Source of the DNA: Paramoeba atlantica
Taxonomy: Eukaryota > Discosea
Direction: 5' to 3'
NCBI GenBank assembly: GCA_977017575.1
Contig: CDRNVI010000051.1
Coordinates: forward strand, 248,001 to 312,000
Length of the DNA: 64,000 bases
In this document: in pieces, positions 1 to 9,905 of the stretch
Layout of the letters: each line of letters opens with the position of its first letter
How positions within the stretch are numbered: position 1 is the stretch's first letter
Program-made: the position numbers and the translations under genes
Notes under the pieces: generated by a model
Databases searched by the model: none
What the model was told of the DNA's origin: nothing
The model's input: the letters and a program-made list of their open reading frames with translations, nothing else

Positions 1-500
1 AAACCCTCAGAAGCGGTAGCCGGCGTCTTGGCGCACATTTTCCACCCCCCTACCCGGGGTTGACCCGCCAGCTTATCCGCAGGACAGGTCCGCCCAGTTC
101 GGATTTTTTCGGAAAAAAAATCGAAAAAAATTTCTCTTGGCGAAAAAAATGGAAAAGATATGTTTTCCAAAATTGTTTCCCCTAATGTATTTTGATAGTT
201 TAGGACCCTTACTACCTTCGAGCCGTGGTATTTTTTGACTGAAAAAGGTGAAAAAGTATTTTTCGGGCCCCAAGGGGGCTTTTTGTGTCGAAAGAATGGG
301 GTGTTTGGAGTCGTACCCAATACGTTTGGTAGGCTTTCATTCATTCCTACGAGTGATTTCCCACGCGCAGGTGTCAGATTTAGTGCACTGAGAGCAAAAA
401 TCACCCCACTTTTACCCTAAAATAGGCTACTTTTGGCTACCTTCTGGCTAGTATAATCTTTCCGTTTTCTTCAGCTTTCCAGGCCAAATTTTCTTTTTTT
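1..500 (-). repeat. Dispersed repeat, inverted copy of 55,950-56,500
   Basis: Read by eye, this stretch matches the reverse complement of about 55,950-56,500: the CTTGGCGC and CCACCCCCCTACC block near position 35, a poly-A stretch at 110-160, the ATTTTGATAGTTTAGGACC block, and the GTATTTTTCGGxCCC block at 255 all recur in the same order. The repeat probably runs off the left edge of the window. It leads directly into a foldback arm at about 503, as the other copy does at 55,850-55,950, so both seem to belong to one non-autonomous element. No coding potential is supported. Confidence 0.75.
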
Positions 501-502
501 TG

Positions 503-566
503 GGGGCTCTTCGGTAAACGCGGTGGTAATTTTCAACGCGAAGCGCGCAGAGTGAGTGACTTCTAA
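503..566. repeat. Foldback arm (GCGGTGG family), partial
   Basis: A left arm GGCTCTTCGGTAAACGCGG is followed by a shortened right arm ending in GTTGAAAA. It belongs to the same foldback family as 793-890, 55,850-55,950 and 57,297-57,391. The right arm diverges into the sequence at 570-780, a stretch that recurs in reverse at about 19,140-19,330. Confidence 0.7.
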
Positions 567-792
567 GTTGAAAATAATATTTTTCCAAAATCGACTCCTA
601 AAACGCATTTTAAGATTTTTGGACCTCAGCTACCATTCTACGACATTTTTTTCGACAGATTCGCCTCCTGCCCCTACTGCCAAGGCATCAAAAACGGCCC
701 AAATTCGGGTTGAAATTTCGCAATTTGCACTGAAAAATCCAGTTTTTTAACCCAAAAAATAGCTTACTCATGATCGTTTCGCGATTATCCGT

Positions 793-890
793 TTTTAGGC
801 TCTTCATTAAACGCGGAGGTAGTTTTCAACGCGAAGCGCGCAGCAGTGGTGACTTCTAAGTTGAAAACAACCACCGCGTTTAATGAAGTC
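793..890. repeat. Foldback element (GCGGTGG family), complete hairpin
   Basis: The arms GCTCTTCATTAAACGCGG and CCGCGTTTAATGAAG are inverted copies separated by a short loop containing the palindromic GCGAAGCGCGC. Arms are roughly 33 bp and the unit about 95 bp. It looks like a small non-autonomous transposon or a solo terminal foldback. The stretch 890-1,345 after it shows no coding signal that I can support. Confidence 0.7.
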
Positions 891-1530
891 TAAAAACGAA
901 AAATCGCGAAATGGTCATGAATAATCTATTTTTTTGGGGGAATAACCTCGATTTTCTGGCAAAAAATGCAAAATTTTTGCGGGGGATACTACTCTCTCGC
1001 TACCGTAGGTTCATTCGTCGTGCCCGATTTGTGGCGCGATTTCGTGTCCGATATACATGAGGGGCTGCGGGTGTGCATCACCGAACCCGCACCGAACCGG
1101 CCCTTTGCATTTGAGGTCGAATGAGGTCTATTTTAGCCCAAATAAATGGATTGGACACGTATAAAGTAGCTTAAAGTGTAGTTTTTTTAGTTTGTTACCG
1201 TACATAGCCGCCTTACTGTGAAAATATGGTGTACGCTGTATACGGTGCTGTATACGAACGGTGTATGCATTACACAAATCAAATGTACAATTAATAAACC
1301 CTCCACAATACATGCATAATTATTTTACATTATCCTCCTTTTTATATGATGAGCCCTGTTGAGAGCTACGAAAATTTCACTTCACGTATGAAGGTCACAT
1401 CTGCGAGGGATGACGTATACGACGTCATTGTCGCATCGCTTATGCGCACCTTCACGAAGCGCAAAACTCCTTTCGCCCTCCAGCGTTCGTTATCACTGAG
1501 GAGGAGTTGGGAGCCAAGGAGGAATAATGC

Positions 1531-1950
1531 ATGAGGCGCGTATCGCGCACGATGGACAGCTACTTACATGCCACACGCTCTGTGTGTGGCGTGGAGGTTA
1601 GCTCCCAAGTGCTGCAGCGTGTCATCTTCCATCTTGTGGAGCGCCGAGGACACCTTCTCTTGGATTGTCTGCCACGAGGGGTCTACTTCCTTGCAGAGGC
1701 GACGCGTGATCTGGAAGCTTTCTTGGAACAGAACCCTCTCTACGCCATTCCTCATGAAGGAGCTGTGGGGGAGTTCGTGGAGAACGTGTGGCTTTCTGTT
1801 TCAGGAAAGCGTTCCAGATCATGCACTCTGTGGCGCAAACGGAAGAGTGGCCAGCGTAAAGAAAACTTAGCAGAGGAATCCCTTTCTTCTACGGTGATCT
1901 CTTCACCCAACTTGCGCACTCAACCTTCCTCGCTCCCTCAACCTTGGTGA
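1531..1950 (+). CDS. Hypothetical protein, weak
   Basis: A 139-residue open frame begins at an ATG overlapping the stop of a preceding 62-residue frame (1,346-1,534). I do not recognise either product. The translated sequence is mixed in composition, not low complexity, and contains a hydrophobic stretch around residues 26-52 with no clear signal peptide. It lies just upstream of the first Harbinger-like copy on the same strand, so it could be an accessory (Myb-like) frame of that element, although I see no Myb repeat. It is absent upstream of the second copy. It is the only non-mobile candidate on the plus strand, which also counts against it being a host gene. It may be spurious. Confidence 0.25.
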   Translation: MRRVSRTMDSYLHATRSVCGVEVSSQVLQRVIFHLVERRGHLLLDCLPRGVYFLAEATRDLEAFLEQNPLYAIPHEGAVGEFVENVWLSVSGKRSRSCTLWRKRKSGQRKENLAEESLSSTVISSPNLRTQPSSLPQPW

Positions 1951-2084
1951 AGCCTCTTTGAAGCCACATTCCTCTCGCGTGATGCGCATTCCTTCCCTTT
2001 AGTTTTCCCTCGCAGAAGCGAACGTTTCCCCCGCAAAATGTACGTAAAAGAAAAAGAGCTGAAATTCAAGAGAAGTGATAAGCT

Positions 2085-3370
2085 CGATTTTTTTGAAGTT
2101 TGGAGTGCTAACCTTTATATATCATTCTTTTTTTAGATGTCATGCATCTTGTATCATGAATAAGTTAGACATCTTACCCATGAACGTCATCTTATATGTA
2201 TCATGAACAAGTTAGGTATCTTACCCATGAATGTCATCTTACTTTTTGTTTTCTCTCTAGACGATATTTTATCCTGCAATTCTATCATGTACGGCATTAC
2301 CAGAGAGCAACTCAGAGATTTTTTTTTTGAGCTACAGAGAGCAAGTCCTCTTGTCGCCACGGACAATGATCTCAGACGCCTTAGCTCTTCCTTAGCTATG
2401 TGCGCTTTGAACTGCACATGGGAGCAACTGTATGATTTACAGCCCATGTGGATTGCTCCCGAAACTCCGCCTCTATCCATCAGGACTCTCCGCGATGACG
2501 TTGGCCGCATCGCTGATCTTTGCCGCTCTCCTGCTTTAATGAATCCGAAACTTCGTTTCAAGCATGGGGTATCTTGGATGTCTGACGTGACATGCATGAT
2601 GGACGTCACGACAATCCCATGTCGTGCAAGGAAACCGCGGGAAGTATGGGACGAAGCCTCTCAGGAAATGAGAAAAAAAGATGCGACCTACTCCGGCAAG
2701 CACAGGGAACACTGTTTTAAAGTGGAGTTCTGGTTTACGCTTGCCGGAGTCCTTATTTTTTTTCGCGGACCCGTTCCGGGCAGTGTACATGACGCGAAAA
2801 TTTATAAAGAAAGAACCACGCACGGAACATTTCTTTTTGACCATCATGAAGATGAAATGTTTTTGGCGGAGCTAGGATACGTGGGTTGCAACCACTGTTT
2901 TGTTCCATTCAAGACACCACGCAAAGGTTGCCTTGATGAACACCAGGATCGGTTCAACCGCATGCATTCTTGGATTCGTTCAAGAATCGAGCGTTGTTTC
3001 GCTCATTTCGATAAATTTCGTTTTTTTCATGGAACGGACCACGATATTACGTGGGTAAAGGATGCCGTTCAGATTGTATCTGTTGCAGTGTATGGTTTGC
3101 TTGCATCAGAACCCCAATACGACTTTGATAGTGAAATAAATGTACGCTTGCAAAATATCGATGACTCATCTTTTTGTTGGTGTAGCAAAGGGTGTGGTTT
3201 AGTCAAACCGATTGATGAACGGATAGATTGGCTCAAAGAACACATATACGATGTGGGATATGTTCCCAAGAAACCACAGCATGGATCAAAAGCTAAATAA
3301 AATTAAGTATCTAGTCGTTTTCCATGAATTACGAAATGTAAACTACGTAGTCATATTTTATTTATTTTTA
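2085..3370 (+). mobile_element. PIF/Harbinger-like DNA transposon, copy 1
   Basis: This is the first of two direct tandem copies that are nearly identical by eye through the coding region. Each starts with a shared leader (GTGCTAAC, ATATCATTCTTTTTT, then TAG) and ends after ATGTAAACTACGTAGTCATA. The leader holds a short unit, TATCATGAATAAGTTAG followed by an ATCTTACCCATGAA block, that is itself repeated twice. I could not define terminal inverted repeats or target duplications. Copy 2 follows directly at 3,373. Confidence 0.7.
2203..3300 (+). CDS. Harbinger-like DDE transposase (copy 1)
   Basis: This is a DDE-superfamily endonuclease of the DDE_Tnp_4 type, which would cut and rejoin the ends of its own element. 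Candidate catalytic positions are the Asp in MMDVTTIP (about residue 131), the Asp in GSVHDAKIY (about 195), a conserved LAELGYVG block (about 222), and the Glu in RIERCFAHFDKFRF (about 261). This spacing and the R-x-x-E-R-x-F block are typical of Harbinger/ISL2EU families. Length is 365 residues, as expected. The frame opens at an ATG in the repeated leader; TTTTCTCTCTAG at about 2,253-2,264 resembles a 3' splice site, so the true protein may start near residue 29 (MYGITREQL). The frame is complete and copy 1 could be functional. Confidence 0.85.
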   Translation: MNKLGILPMNVILLFVFSLDDILSCNSIMYGITREQLRDFFFELQRASPLVATDNDLRRLSSSLAMCALNCTWEQLYDLQPMWIAPETPPLSIRTLRDDVGRIADLCRSPALMNPKLRFKHGVSWMSDVTCMMDVTTIPCRARKPREVWDEASQEMRKKDATYSGKHREHCFKVEFWFTLAGVLIFFRGPVPGSVHDAKIYKERTTHGTFLFDHHEDEMFLAELGYVGCNHCFVPFKTPRKGCLDEHQDRFNRMHSWIRSRIERCFAHFDKFRFFHGTDHDITWVKDAVQIVSVAVYGLLASEPQYDFDSEINVRLQNIDDSSFCWCSKGCGLVKPIDERIDWLKEHIYDVGYVPKKPQHGSKAK

Positions 3371-3372
3371 TT

Positions 3373-4679
3373 TGAAGTGCTAACATTTGGATATCATTCT
3401 TTTTTAGATATCATGCGTCTTGTATCATGAATAAGTTAGGCATCTTACCCATGAATGTCATCTTATACAGTGATACCGATACATGTACCATATATACCGA
3501 TACATGTATGTATCATGAACAAGTTAGGTATCTTACCCATGAGTGTCATCTTACTTTTTGTTTTCTCTTTAGGCGATATTTTATTCTGCAATTCTATCAT
3601 GTACTGTATTATCAGAGAGCAACTCAGAGATTTTTTTCTTGAGATACGGAGAGCAAGTCCTCTTGTCGCCACGGACACTGATCTCAGACGTCTTAGCTCT
3701 TCCTTAGCTATGTGCGCTTTGAACTGCACATGGGAGCAACTGTATGATTTACAGCCCATGTGGATTGTTCCCGAAACTCCGCCTCTATCCATCAGGACTC
3801 TCCGCAATCAATTTAGCCGCATCGCTGATCTTTGCCGCTCTCGTGCTTTAATGAATCCGAAACTTCGTTTCAAGCATGGGGTATCTTGGATGTCTGACGT
3901 GACATGCATGATGGACGTCACGACAATCCCATGTCGTGCAAGGAAACCGCGGGAAGTATGGGACGAAGCCTCTCAGGAAATGAGAAAAAAAGATGCGACC
4001 TACTCCGGCAAGCACAGGGAACACTGTTTTAAAGTGGAGTTCTGGCTTACGCTTGCCGGAGTCCTTATTTTTTTTCGCGGACCCGTTCCGGGCAGTGTAC
4101 ATGATGCGAAAATTTATAAAGAAATAACCATGCACGGAACATTTCTTTTTGACCATCATGAAGATGAAATGTTTTTGGCGGATCTAGGATACGTGGGTTG
4201 CAACCACTGTTTTGTTCCATTCAAGACACCACGCAAAGGTTGCCTTGATGAACACCAGGATCGGTTCAACCGCATCCTTGGATTTGTTTGGATTGGATCC
4301 AACCGCGTTCTTGGATTCGTTCAAGAAGCGAGCGTTGTTTCGCTCATTTCGATAAATTTCGTTTTTTTCATGGAACGGACCACGATATTACGTGGGTAAA
4401 GGATGCCGTTCAGATTGTATCTGTTGCAGTGTATGGTTTGCTTGCATCAGAACCCCAATGCGACTTTGATAGTGAAATAAATGTACATTTACAAAATATC
4501 GATGACTCATCTTTTTGTTGGTGTAGCAAAGGGTGTGGTTTAGTCAAACCGATTGATGAACGGAGGGATTGGCTCAAAGAACACATATACCATATGGGAT
4601 ACATGTATGTTCCCAAGAAACCATAGCATGGATCAAAAACTAAATGAAATTTAGTATTTAATCGTTTTCCATGAATTGC
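3373..4679 (+). mobile_element. PIF/Harbinger-like DNA transposon, copy 2, interrupted
   Basis: This is a direct tandem copy of 2,085-3,370. Its 3' end is cut: after CCATGAATTGCGA the sequence jumps into the retroelement at 4,680, and the expected continuation AAATGTAAACTACGTAGTC reappears at 10,865. The retroelement therefore landed in this copy after the tandem duplication. The leader of this copy also has an extra short insert with repeats of GATACATGTA near 3,475-3,510. Confidence 0.75.
3455..4626 (+). pseudogene. Harbinger-like transposase, copy 2, frameshifted
   Basis: The frame follows copy 1 closely up to about 4,275, where an extra stretch containing a duplicated CTTGGATT...GTT unit (4,275-4,315) shifts the reading frame. 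The C-terminal part, including the Glu block (SERCFAHFDKFRF), continues in another frame from 4,288 to 4,626. The Asp blocks MMDVTTIP and GSVHDAKIY are intact. The open frame thus encodes a 314-residue protein with a wrong tail, lacking the catalytic Glu. Compared with copy 1 there are only scattered substitutions, so the duplication looks recent. Confidence 0.8.
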
Positions 4680-4786
4680 GAAGTAATGCATGACTACCTA
4701 CAAGGAATGTTATGCACACTTCCTGTGGGAGGCTGAGGTCGGATGATACTATATACTAAGTAAGGGATGGGAAGCATGAAAGGGGG
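4680..4786. repeat. Left inverted terminal repeat of the YR retroelement
   Basis: This 107-bp end begins GAAGTAATGCATGACTACC and is the exact reverse complement, as read, of 10,575-10,681. It marks the 3' end of the minus-strand element. Between it and the RT frame (4,787-5,258) I see only untranslated sequence. Confidence 0.9.
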
Positions 4787-5258
4787 TCTTGTTGGTAACA
4801 AGAGCGCCTGCAATCCCCACATGCAAACGCCGCAAGTACCACTCCGGCTCCCGAAATTGTTCCGGGTACGGGGACGCAAGGCTCTCCTAGGTCCTTCACC
4901 AATGACAGAGAACACTCCGTAGTTAGCCTACCATGTGTCAATCCCACTGGGAGGGTTCCTGATCAAGCACGAGTGCCGCTTTTACGCTTTAGAGTAGTGT
5001 AGCTTTTATGTTTCGGAGGTTCTTCAATTAATTATGCATGTGTAAGCAAGAAATTTACGTAGTGAGACGTCTATGTCAATGTGTGAATGTAGATATTGTG
5101 TGGTATATAGAGCATGTATTTGTGCACCCGCTCAGGAGAAATTATTAAAGGATATTTTGTACAGTATAATGACATGCAGGACCGTAAGTGAAAGTATGAA
5201 AATAGCTGATGTCGTATTCTATTTTACGTTTGTATGCTCAGCGGATACCTAAATGTCT

Positions 5259-6992
5259 TCAGTCTCTTGATATGAATGTGAGGCCCTGTTCTGTGAAAAG
5301 TCTCCATGCTTTCTGCAAGCGTTTCCATGAATTGTACAATCTGAAGTTCAATTCATCACTAGAGAACATCCTTTTCGGACGAGTGCCTATGTCAGCTACA
5401 TTTTCTTCTGTAGGTATATCACAAATGATGAGATTACCCGCAAAGCACTCATGCTGGCTGATGACCTCGTCCAAGGGATGCACACGAGAGTACCCCTTGT
5501 CAAAAGCACGAGAAGCCGCGAGATTGTCGCTTGCGATCACCATATTAGCGTATCCATGCTCGGTAGCCATGGTGATCGCTTGTGATATGGCTGTCGCTTC
5601 TGCAAGCGCAATCGGCAGGTCGCACGACTGCTCGAGTAGGCGGTCCTTACAGATATTTCCGTTTTCCATAGGCCACACCGCCCAGCGAGAGGTGGTTGCA
5701 TCAACCGCAGTGTAGAAAACACGTTTCTTGTATGTCAATCTGGAAAACATGGCCCAGTCCCGGGGCTTATTATTCATAGAAAGAACGCGACACATTCCTG
5801 CCTGTATCAGAGACCGACATGGCTTATCAACCGGTACGCTCCAGTCGGAGATTTCGCCCAAGATACTTTGTTGCTTGGAAATTCGACCTAGATTTCTTGT
5901 CGCCACGCCCAGTATAGCGTAAGCATGACGCAAGTAACCTGCGAATTGATACAGTTTCCTTGCAGATACAATATCCATACGGCCTGCTGCAAGTGCCCAA
6001 CTCTTTACAATAACTGGGTCTGGTATCCATTTTGCCCTTCCTTCGCTTTGTATGATTTTTATGCCGCAATATGTAAACGAGCAAGTTCTATTTTCCAAAG
6101 TCATGTATTTCGTGACAACGTTGAAAAGCTTGAAATTTCGCTCAAGGCGATAATACCAATCTCTTACTGTTTGTTTACAAGATACGACTAGAAATGAGTC
6201 GTATAATAGGGCAATGAATCCTCCCTGGGATAAACTTATTAGACCTGGAGCTTCAGTGCATTCATATAAGGTTTTATCTACGTTCAAGTCGAGATCTCCC
6301 TCTTCTTCGTATAGCATTATTGCCCACATAATGCTTTGTGCAATGCCGCATGCATGCTTGTAACCCATCGGTAATACCGCGGGTCGACATATCATAGGTC
6401 CATGCTTTATACAACAGGCATGTCCAAGACCAGATGAGATCGGTATCTGGTAGTAGCAGTTGCGGATGTCCCCATGCAGAAAACAGAAACCATTCATTGC
6501 GCAATCCCCCAACCGAACTAGAGCGCGGACGAGTACTTGTGTGCTCGGCACGTGAAAGGGAACACCCTCCCCGACAACACGTTCATTGGTCCAGCGCAAG
6601 TCAAAAATTGCTCGCGAATACGTCCCATCCTTAAGTACTGCTATGTACTTTCCAAACTCTCGGGCCATCTCCTTTGTAGTCGATATCAATACCCCACATT
6701 CTTGTAGGTAACGAATGTGCCTCCTATACTGGGAGGAGTCTGGCTCAGTCTTTTCAATGTATTGGGTGTCTGGCGGCAAGGGATCAGTGCCTATAAGGGA
6801 GATTGCCTGTCGCGAAAAGGGGAAACGGTCTAGGCCTGCGCTATCTAACCGGATACCACCTACATTTTGTAGAGGGTAGAGAGTATCCGAGTCGTGTGCA
6901 AAGCTTCCGCGTCTGCGAAAATCGCTATCCTCCGGTGCGTAGTACGCATCAAAAGGGGAGGACAGTTCAGAGCTTAGAAGTTCGGTATCCAT
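5259..6992 (-). CDS. Reverse transcriptase and RNase H (YR retroelement)
   Basis: This 577-residue frame holds a reverse transcriptase of the DIRS/Ngaro/VIPER type followed by RNase H. Visible blocks are a fingers/palm segment (YSRAIFDLRWTN, about residues 122-135), the palm block FLHGDIRNCYYQIP, the PMGYKHACGIAQSIMW helix region, then the RNase H starts (VFYTAVDATTSRWAVW), ALAEATAISQAI and VIASDNLAASRAF. It would copy the element RNA and degrade the template. It lies last in the element, 290 bp downstream of the recombinase frame. The start ATG at 6,992 is the first in frame. Confidence 0.85.
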   Translation of the reverse strand: MDTELLSSELSSPFDAYYAPEDSDFRRRGSFAHDSDTLYPLQNVGGIRLDSAGLDRFPFSRQAISLIGTDPLPPDTQYIEKTEPDSSQYRRHIRYLQECGVLISTTKEMAREFGKYIAVLKDGTYSRAIFDLRWTNERVVGEGVPFHVPSTQVLVRALVRLGDCAMNGFCFLHGDIRNCYYQIPISSGLGHACCIKHGPMICRPAVLPMGYKHACGIAQSIMWAIMLYEEEGDLDLNVDKTLYECTEAPGLISLSQGGFIALLYDSFLVVSCKQTVRDWYYRLERNFKLFNVVTKYMTLENRTCSFTYCGIKIIQSEGRAKWIPDPVIVKSWALAAGRMDIVSARKLYQFAGYLRHAYAILGVATRNLGRISKQQSILGEISDWSVPVDKPCRSLIQAGMCRVLSMNNKPRDWAMFSRLTYKKRVFYTAVDATTSRWAVWPMENGNICKDRLLEQSCDLPIALAEATAISQAITMATEHGYANMVIASDNLAASRAFDKGYSRVHPLDEVISQHECFAGNLIICDIPTEENVADIGTRPKRMFSSDELNFRLYNSWKRLQKAWRLFTEQGLTFISRD

Positions 6993-7281
6993 TGTTTTGT
7001 GTGCGAAGTGCGTTTGAGATATAATTTATATCATATAATTTATTCTACTATGGGTGATCTATTTCCTACACAGCCACTATCTCCACATTTCTTAACTTTT
7101 ATAGTTGGTCCACTTGTCACAGTTTATTGTGACTTTTACTTCAATGACAGTGTGTAACTGTGTTCCCATATCTCTCGTCCTTCTCGATACGATTCTACTT
7201 ATCACCTGTTTAGCTAAAGTGTTCTAGTGATGCATACATTGTGTGCTTTACAATAATGGGACTGATTGTAAATTATTTATT

Positions 7282-8151
7282 TTATTCCATAGAATAACGT
7301 GTTGCAGTGAGTTCTGACATCCAGCGCCCTCTTCGAAGACGCGTGCTCAGATCAACTCCTTGCCGTGTCAAGTGTCCAGCGCAGCCGTGGCGTAGACAGT
7401 GGAACGACCATGTTTGCTGGCTGTTCCATCCAAATCGCGCGGCCGCGGCCGCTATCAAGCGATTGGCTTGCACCTTGTTCCAAGTCGGAAAGAGGCTTGA
7501 TGTTGTTGAGATTGTTTTGAAGTACCCGAGTAAATGGCGTACTTCAGGTGCTTGTACCGTATCAACGGCAAAGTGGTGACGACCTTTCCCTCCACGAATT
7601 TTTATTAGTACATCGCTTTCGCTGATTTCCACGTCTGATGTCTGAAGACCTACGAGTTCGGAGTGTCGCAAAAGGCCAAAGTAACCAATTGCAAATCCTT
7701 GACCATACGTAATCTCTCCCTGGTCAATACAATATGTGGATAGTACGCGAAGCTGGTCACGTGTGATGGAGCCCCGCGGCTTGGGGTCTAAACAAATTTT
7801 GAGCACCCCTTTAAATCGCCTTCGAAATCGAAGGGTTTGCGACCAACACTCGCTCTCTGGAAGGTCCTCAATTTGTCGCCAAACCAGGGCAGCGCGAAAT
7901 GCTTCCAAGGTGGAGGGTCTGTAAAATCTCGACATGCTAGCACATAAGGCAAGGAAATTCTCTTCTGCCATGTTGCATGCACCATGGACACCCATAAGGT
8001 GTTCCAGGCGATAAAAATATTGTGCTCGTTTTTGAGCCGTTCCCGCCGAAACGCCCACCTGAGCGAGCTGTCTATGAATTCCCACTTGAAGAAGAGAACG
8101 ATACCCTCTCTGAATTTCTGCATCCCGCGAGGTTCGAGACTCTAGTGTCAT
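7282..8151 (-). CDS. Tyrosine recombinase (YR retroelement)
   Basis: This frame encodes a tyrosine recombinase that would integrate the circular element DNA. The hallmark arms are visible: the first Arg in GLLRHSELVGL, the His-x-x-Arg block in FHCLRHGCAGHL, the following GRW, and a late Tyr in ATRYSM near the C-terminus. An N-terminal SAM-like core-binding region precedes them. An ATG at 8,151 gives 289 residues; the frame extends further upstream only from a non-ATG codon. It is the middle gene of the element, between gag and RT. Confidence 0.85.
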   Translation of the reverse strand: MTLESRTSRDAEIQRGYRSLLQVGIHRQLAQVGVSAGTAQKRAQYFYRLEHLMGVHGACNMAEENFLALCASMSRFYRPSTLEAFRAALVWRQIEDLPESECWSQTLRFRRRFKGVLKICLDPKPRGSITRDQLRVLSTYCIDQGEITYGQGFAIGYFGLLRHSELVGLQTSDVEISESDVLIKIRGGKGRHHFAVDTVQAPEVRHLLGYFKTISTTSSLFPTWNKVQANRLIAAAAARFGWNSQQTWSFHCLRHGCAGHLTRQGVDLSTRLRRGRWMSELTATRYSME

Positions 8152-8501
8152 GTTGAGTGCTAGAAATGGCGGAACAATAATTACATTATACAGTATGTAG
8201 TATACGTATGATCTGGAGTTTTCATAAAGTAGACACGTACAACTGGCTACCGTGTGCAACGATTCTTAAATAGCTGAAGTATATAGGTACTTCGTAATAG
8301 AACACTTGTTTATAAATATTGTGTCGGCACACTTATCAGCACCCATAATACATTTATCGGCATCCATTTTTAGTATCTTACTACTTTTTCGGGAGTTTTT
8401 ATCAAATGTACGTGAAAAATACTTTTCTAGTGTTTGATACGAACGCTTACTTTGCTTTCCACTCGTTCTTTCATACTTATTTTCATTTTGTGGTTCAATG
8501 T

Positions 8502-9566
8502 TTATTCATCGCGCCCGCGTTTGCCATGTCTAGGGAGAAATGGTTTTTCACGGTCGCGATGTTGACTAGCTTTGCAGTTCCGGGCCTGGTGCCCCCTTTT
8601 TCCGCAGTTCCAGCACGTTCCACCAGATGTACTGGAAACCGTTTGTCTAAAGCCATAACGGGGCTTTAAGTCCGGAGGAGCGCCGCGAGCGGATGCGCGT
8701 CCTTCAAGATTCAGACTCGGACGAGAGTGATGTACCTGCGACACCGCACGTGAATGCGCGGCGAGATGCGCAACAATGGACTTGTTGCTCGTATCGACTG
8801 AATTGTCCCGCATGAGGGATTCCAGCGTTTCACGGGACACTGAGACTCCCTCGTGCCGCAGTCGATACGACATTACGATCGCACCGGGCTTGCACAACAG
8901 CGTCCACACGCTCAGACGAACCCCGTCGTCTTTCGCGTTCGCGAAGGGGACACCTGGTGGAATTTCGGTCAGTGCCTTGGCGTAGTATGCCCAGTCCAAA
9001 CGTCCTGCGGCAACGTCACAAACTTGGCGTTTGACATTCGGAGTAATCCAGGGCTCCGTGCAGAAGCCGGTCTGGGTAAGGCACGTGTGGATCGCCTCCC
9101 CGCACCGGGGGTCTTCTTGGGTCCCGATAATGGATCGAAAAGCCTCGCGGAGGTCTTTAGACGGGTGCTTCGTATTTGCTTCGGGGTGATGCGTCTGAGA
9201 GTTCACCGTAGGTTTTTCGAGAAGAGACGCCTCTTCTGCACCAAGCTCATCACGAAGCGCAACAAGGACTTGCGCGGGCACTTCGCTGCTTGCAAATGTA
9301 CCATTTTGTACTGCAGCCAACGCGAGACGAATGCTCCGCGAGCCTGGTACACTGCTGCCTCTTCCCGCGTGCGCGCACGCACGTTCTAGGAGAGGATCGA
9401 TTGGCATGCGCTCTTTCGCGAATTGGATTGCCCCGGGAATAACGGTGAGTAAATCCTGACGAACAGTCAGTCCCAGGCGTTTCATTGAGCATATTTGCTT
9501 AAATGCCTCCTCAGCCGAAACAGTGGGTGCTGCAACAGGCACCAATTCGGGGATAGCATCAGACAT
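8502..9566 (-). CDS. Gag-like protein with CCHC zinc knuckle (YR retroelement)
   Basis: This 354-residue protein is the first in the element. It ends with a single retroviral-type zinc knuckle, CWNCGKRGHQARNC, followed by a basic tail. The rest is not similar to anything I can name. Position and the knuckle support a nucleic-acid-binding gag-like role. The best start is the ATG at 9,566; the open frame runs to 9,638 only via a non-ATG codon. It lies 350 bp upstream of the recombinase frame. Confidence 0.8.
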   Translation of the reverse strand: MSDAIPELVPVAAPTVSAEEAFKQICSMKRLGLTVRQDLLTVIPGAIQFAKERMPIDPLLERACAHAGRGSSVPGSRSIRLALAAVQNGTFASSEVPAQVLVALRDELGAEEASLLEKPTVNSQTHHPEANTKHPSKDLREAFRSIIGTQEDPRCGEAIHTCLTQTGFCTEPWITPNVKRQVCDVAAGRLDWAYYAKALTEIPPGVPFANAKDDGVRLSVWTLLCKPGAIVMSYRLRHEGVSVSRETLESLMRDNSVDTSNKSIVAHLAAHSRAVSQVHHSRPSLNLEGRASARGAPPDLKPRYGFRQTVSSTSGGTCWNCGKRGHQARNCKASQHRDREKPFLPRHGKRGRDE

Positions 9567-9905
9567 TGTAGTATTTTGAAAAACGAACAAAGACGTAAAA
9601 CATGCGTTTTTACACTGCTTACGGAGTGAGAAACTCACAGCCGATTACACATTACCTAAAGATTAATCCAACCGTAACAATATCTACATCAAGACGGGGC
9701 TATCCTTCAAATCAAGCAGCCGTGTAAGCCTAAATTAAACGATAACTTGCATCCCGTGCCGATTCTTGCAAACTAGATATTTTTGAGTCACATCACGACT
9801 CATATTACCAAAGGTTGGAGTTATTAACTCGTCACAAGGTAACCTGACGCGCCGCTTCGTACGGCATTTTCAAACGTATCACAAGCTTAAAAACTGCGCT
9901 TGTAA

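Noticed and set aside
1-300. Telomere-like AAACCCTC at the window start
   Set aside because: Only one unit occurs; the stretch belongs to a dispersed repeat found again at 56,500.
5209-5715. 168-codon plus-strand frame
   Set aside because: It is antisense to the RNase H part of the retroelement.
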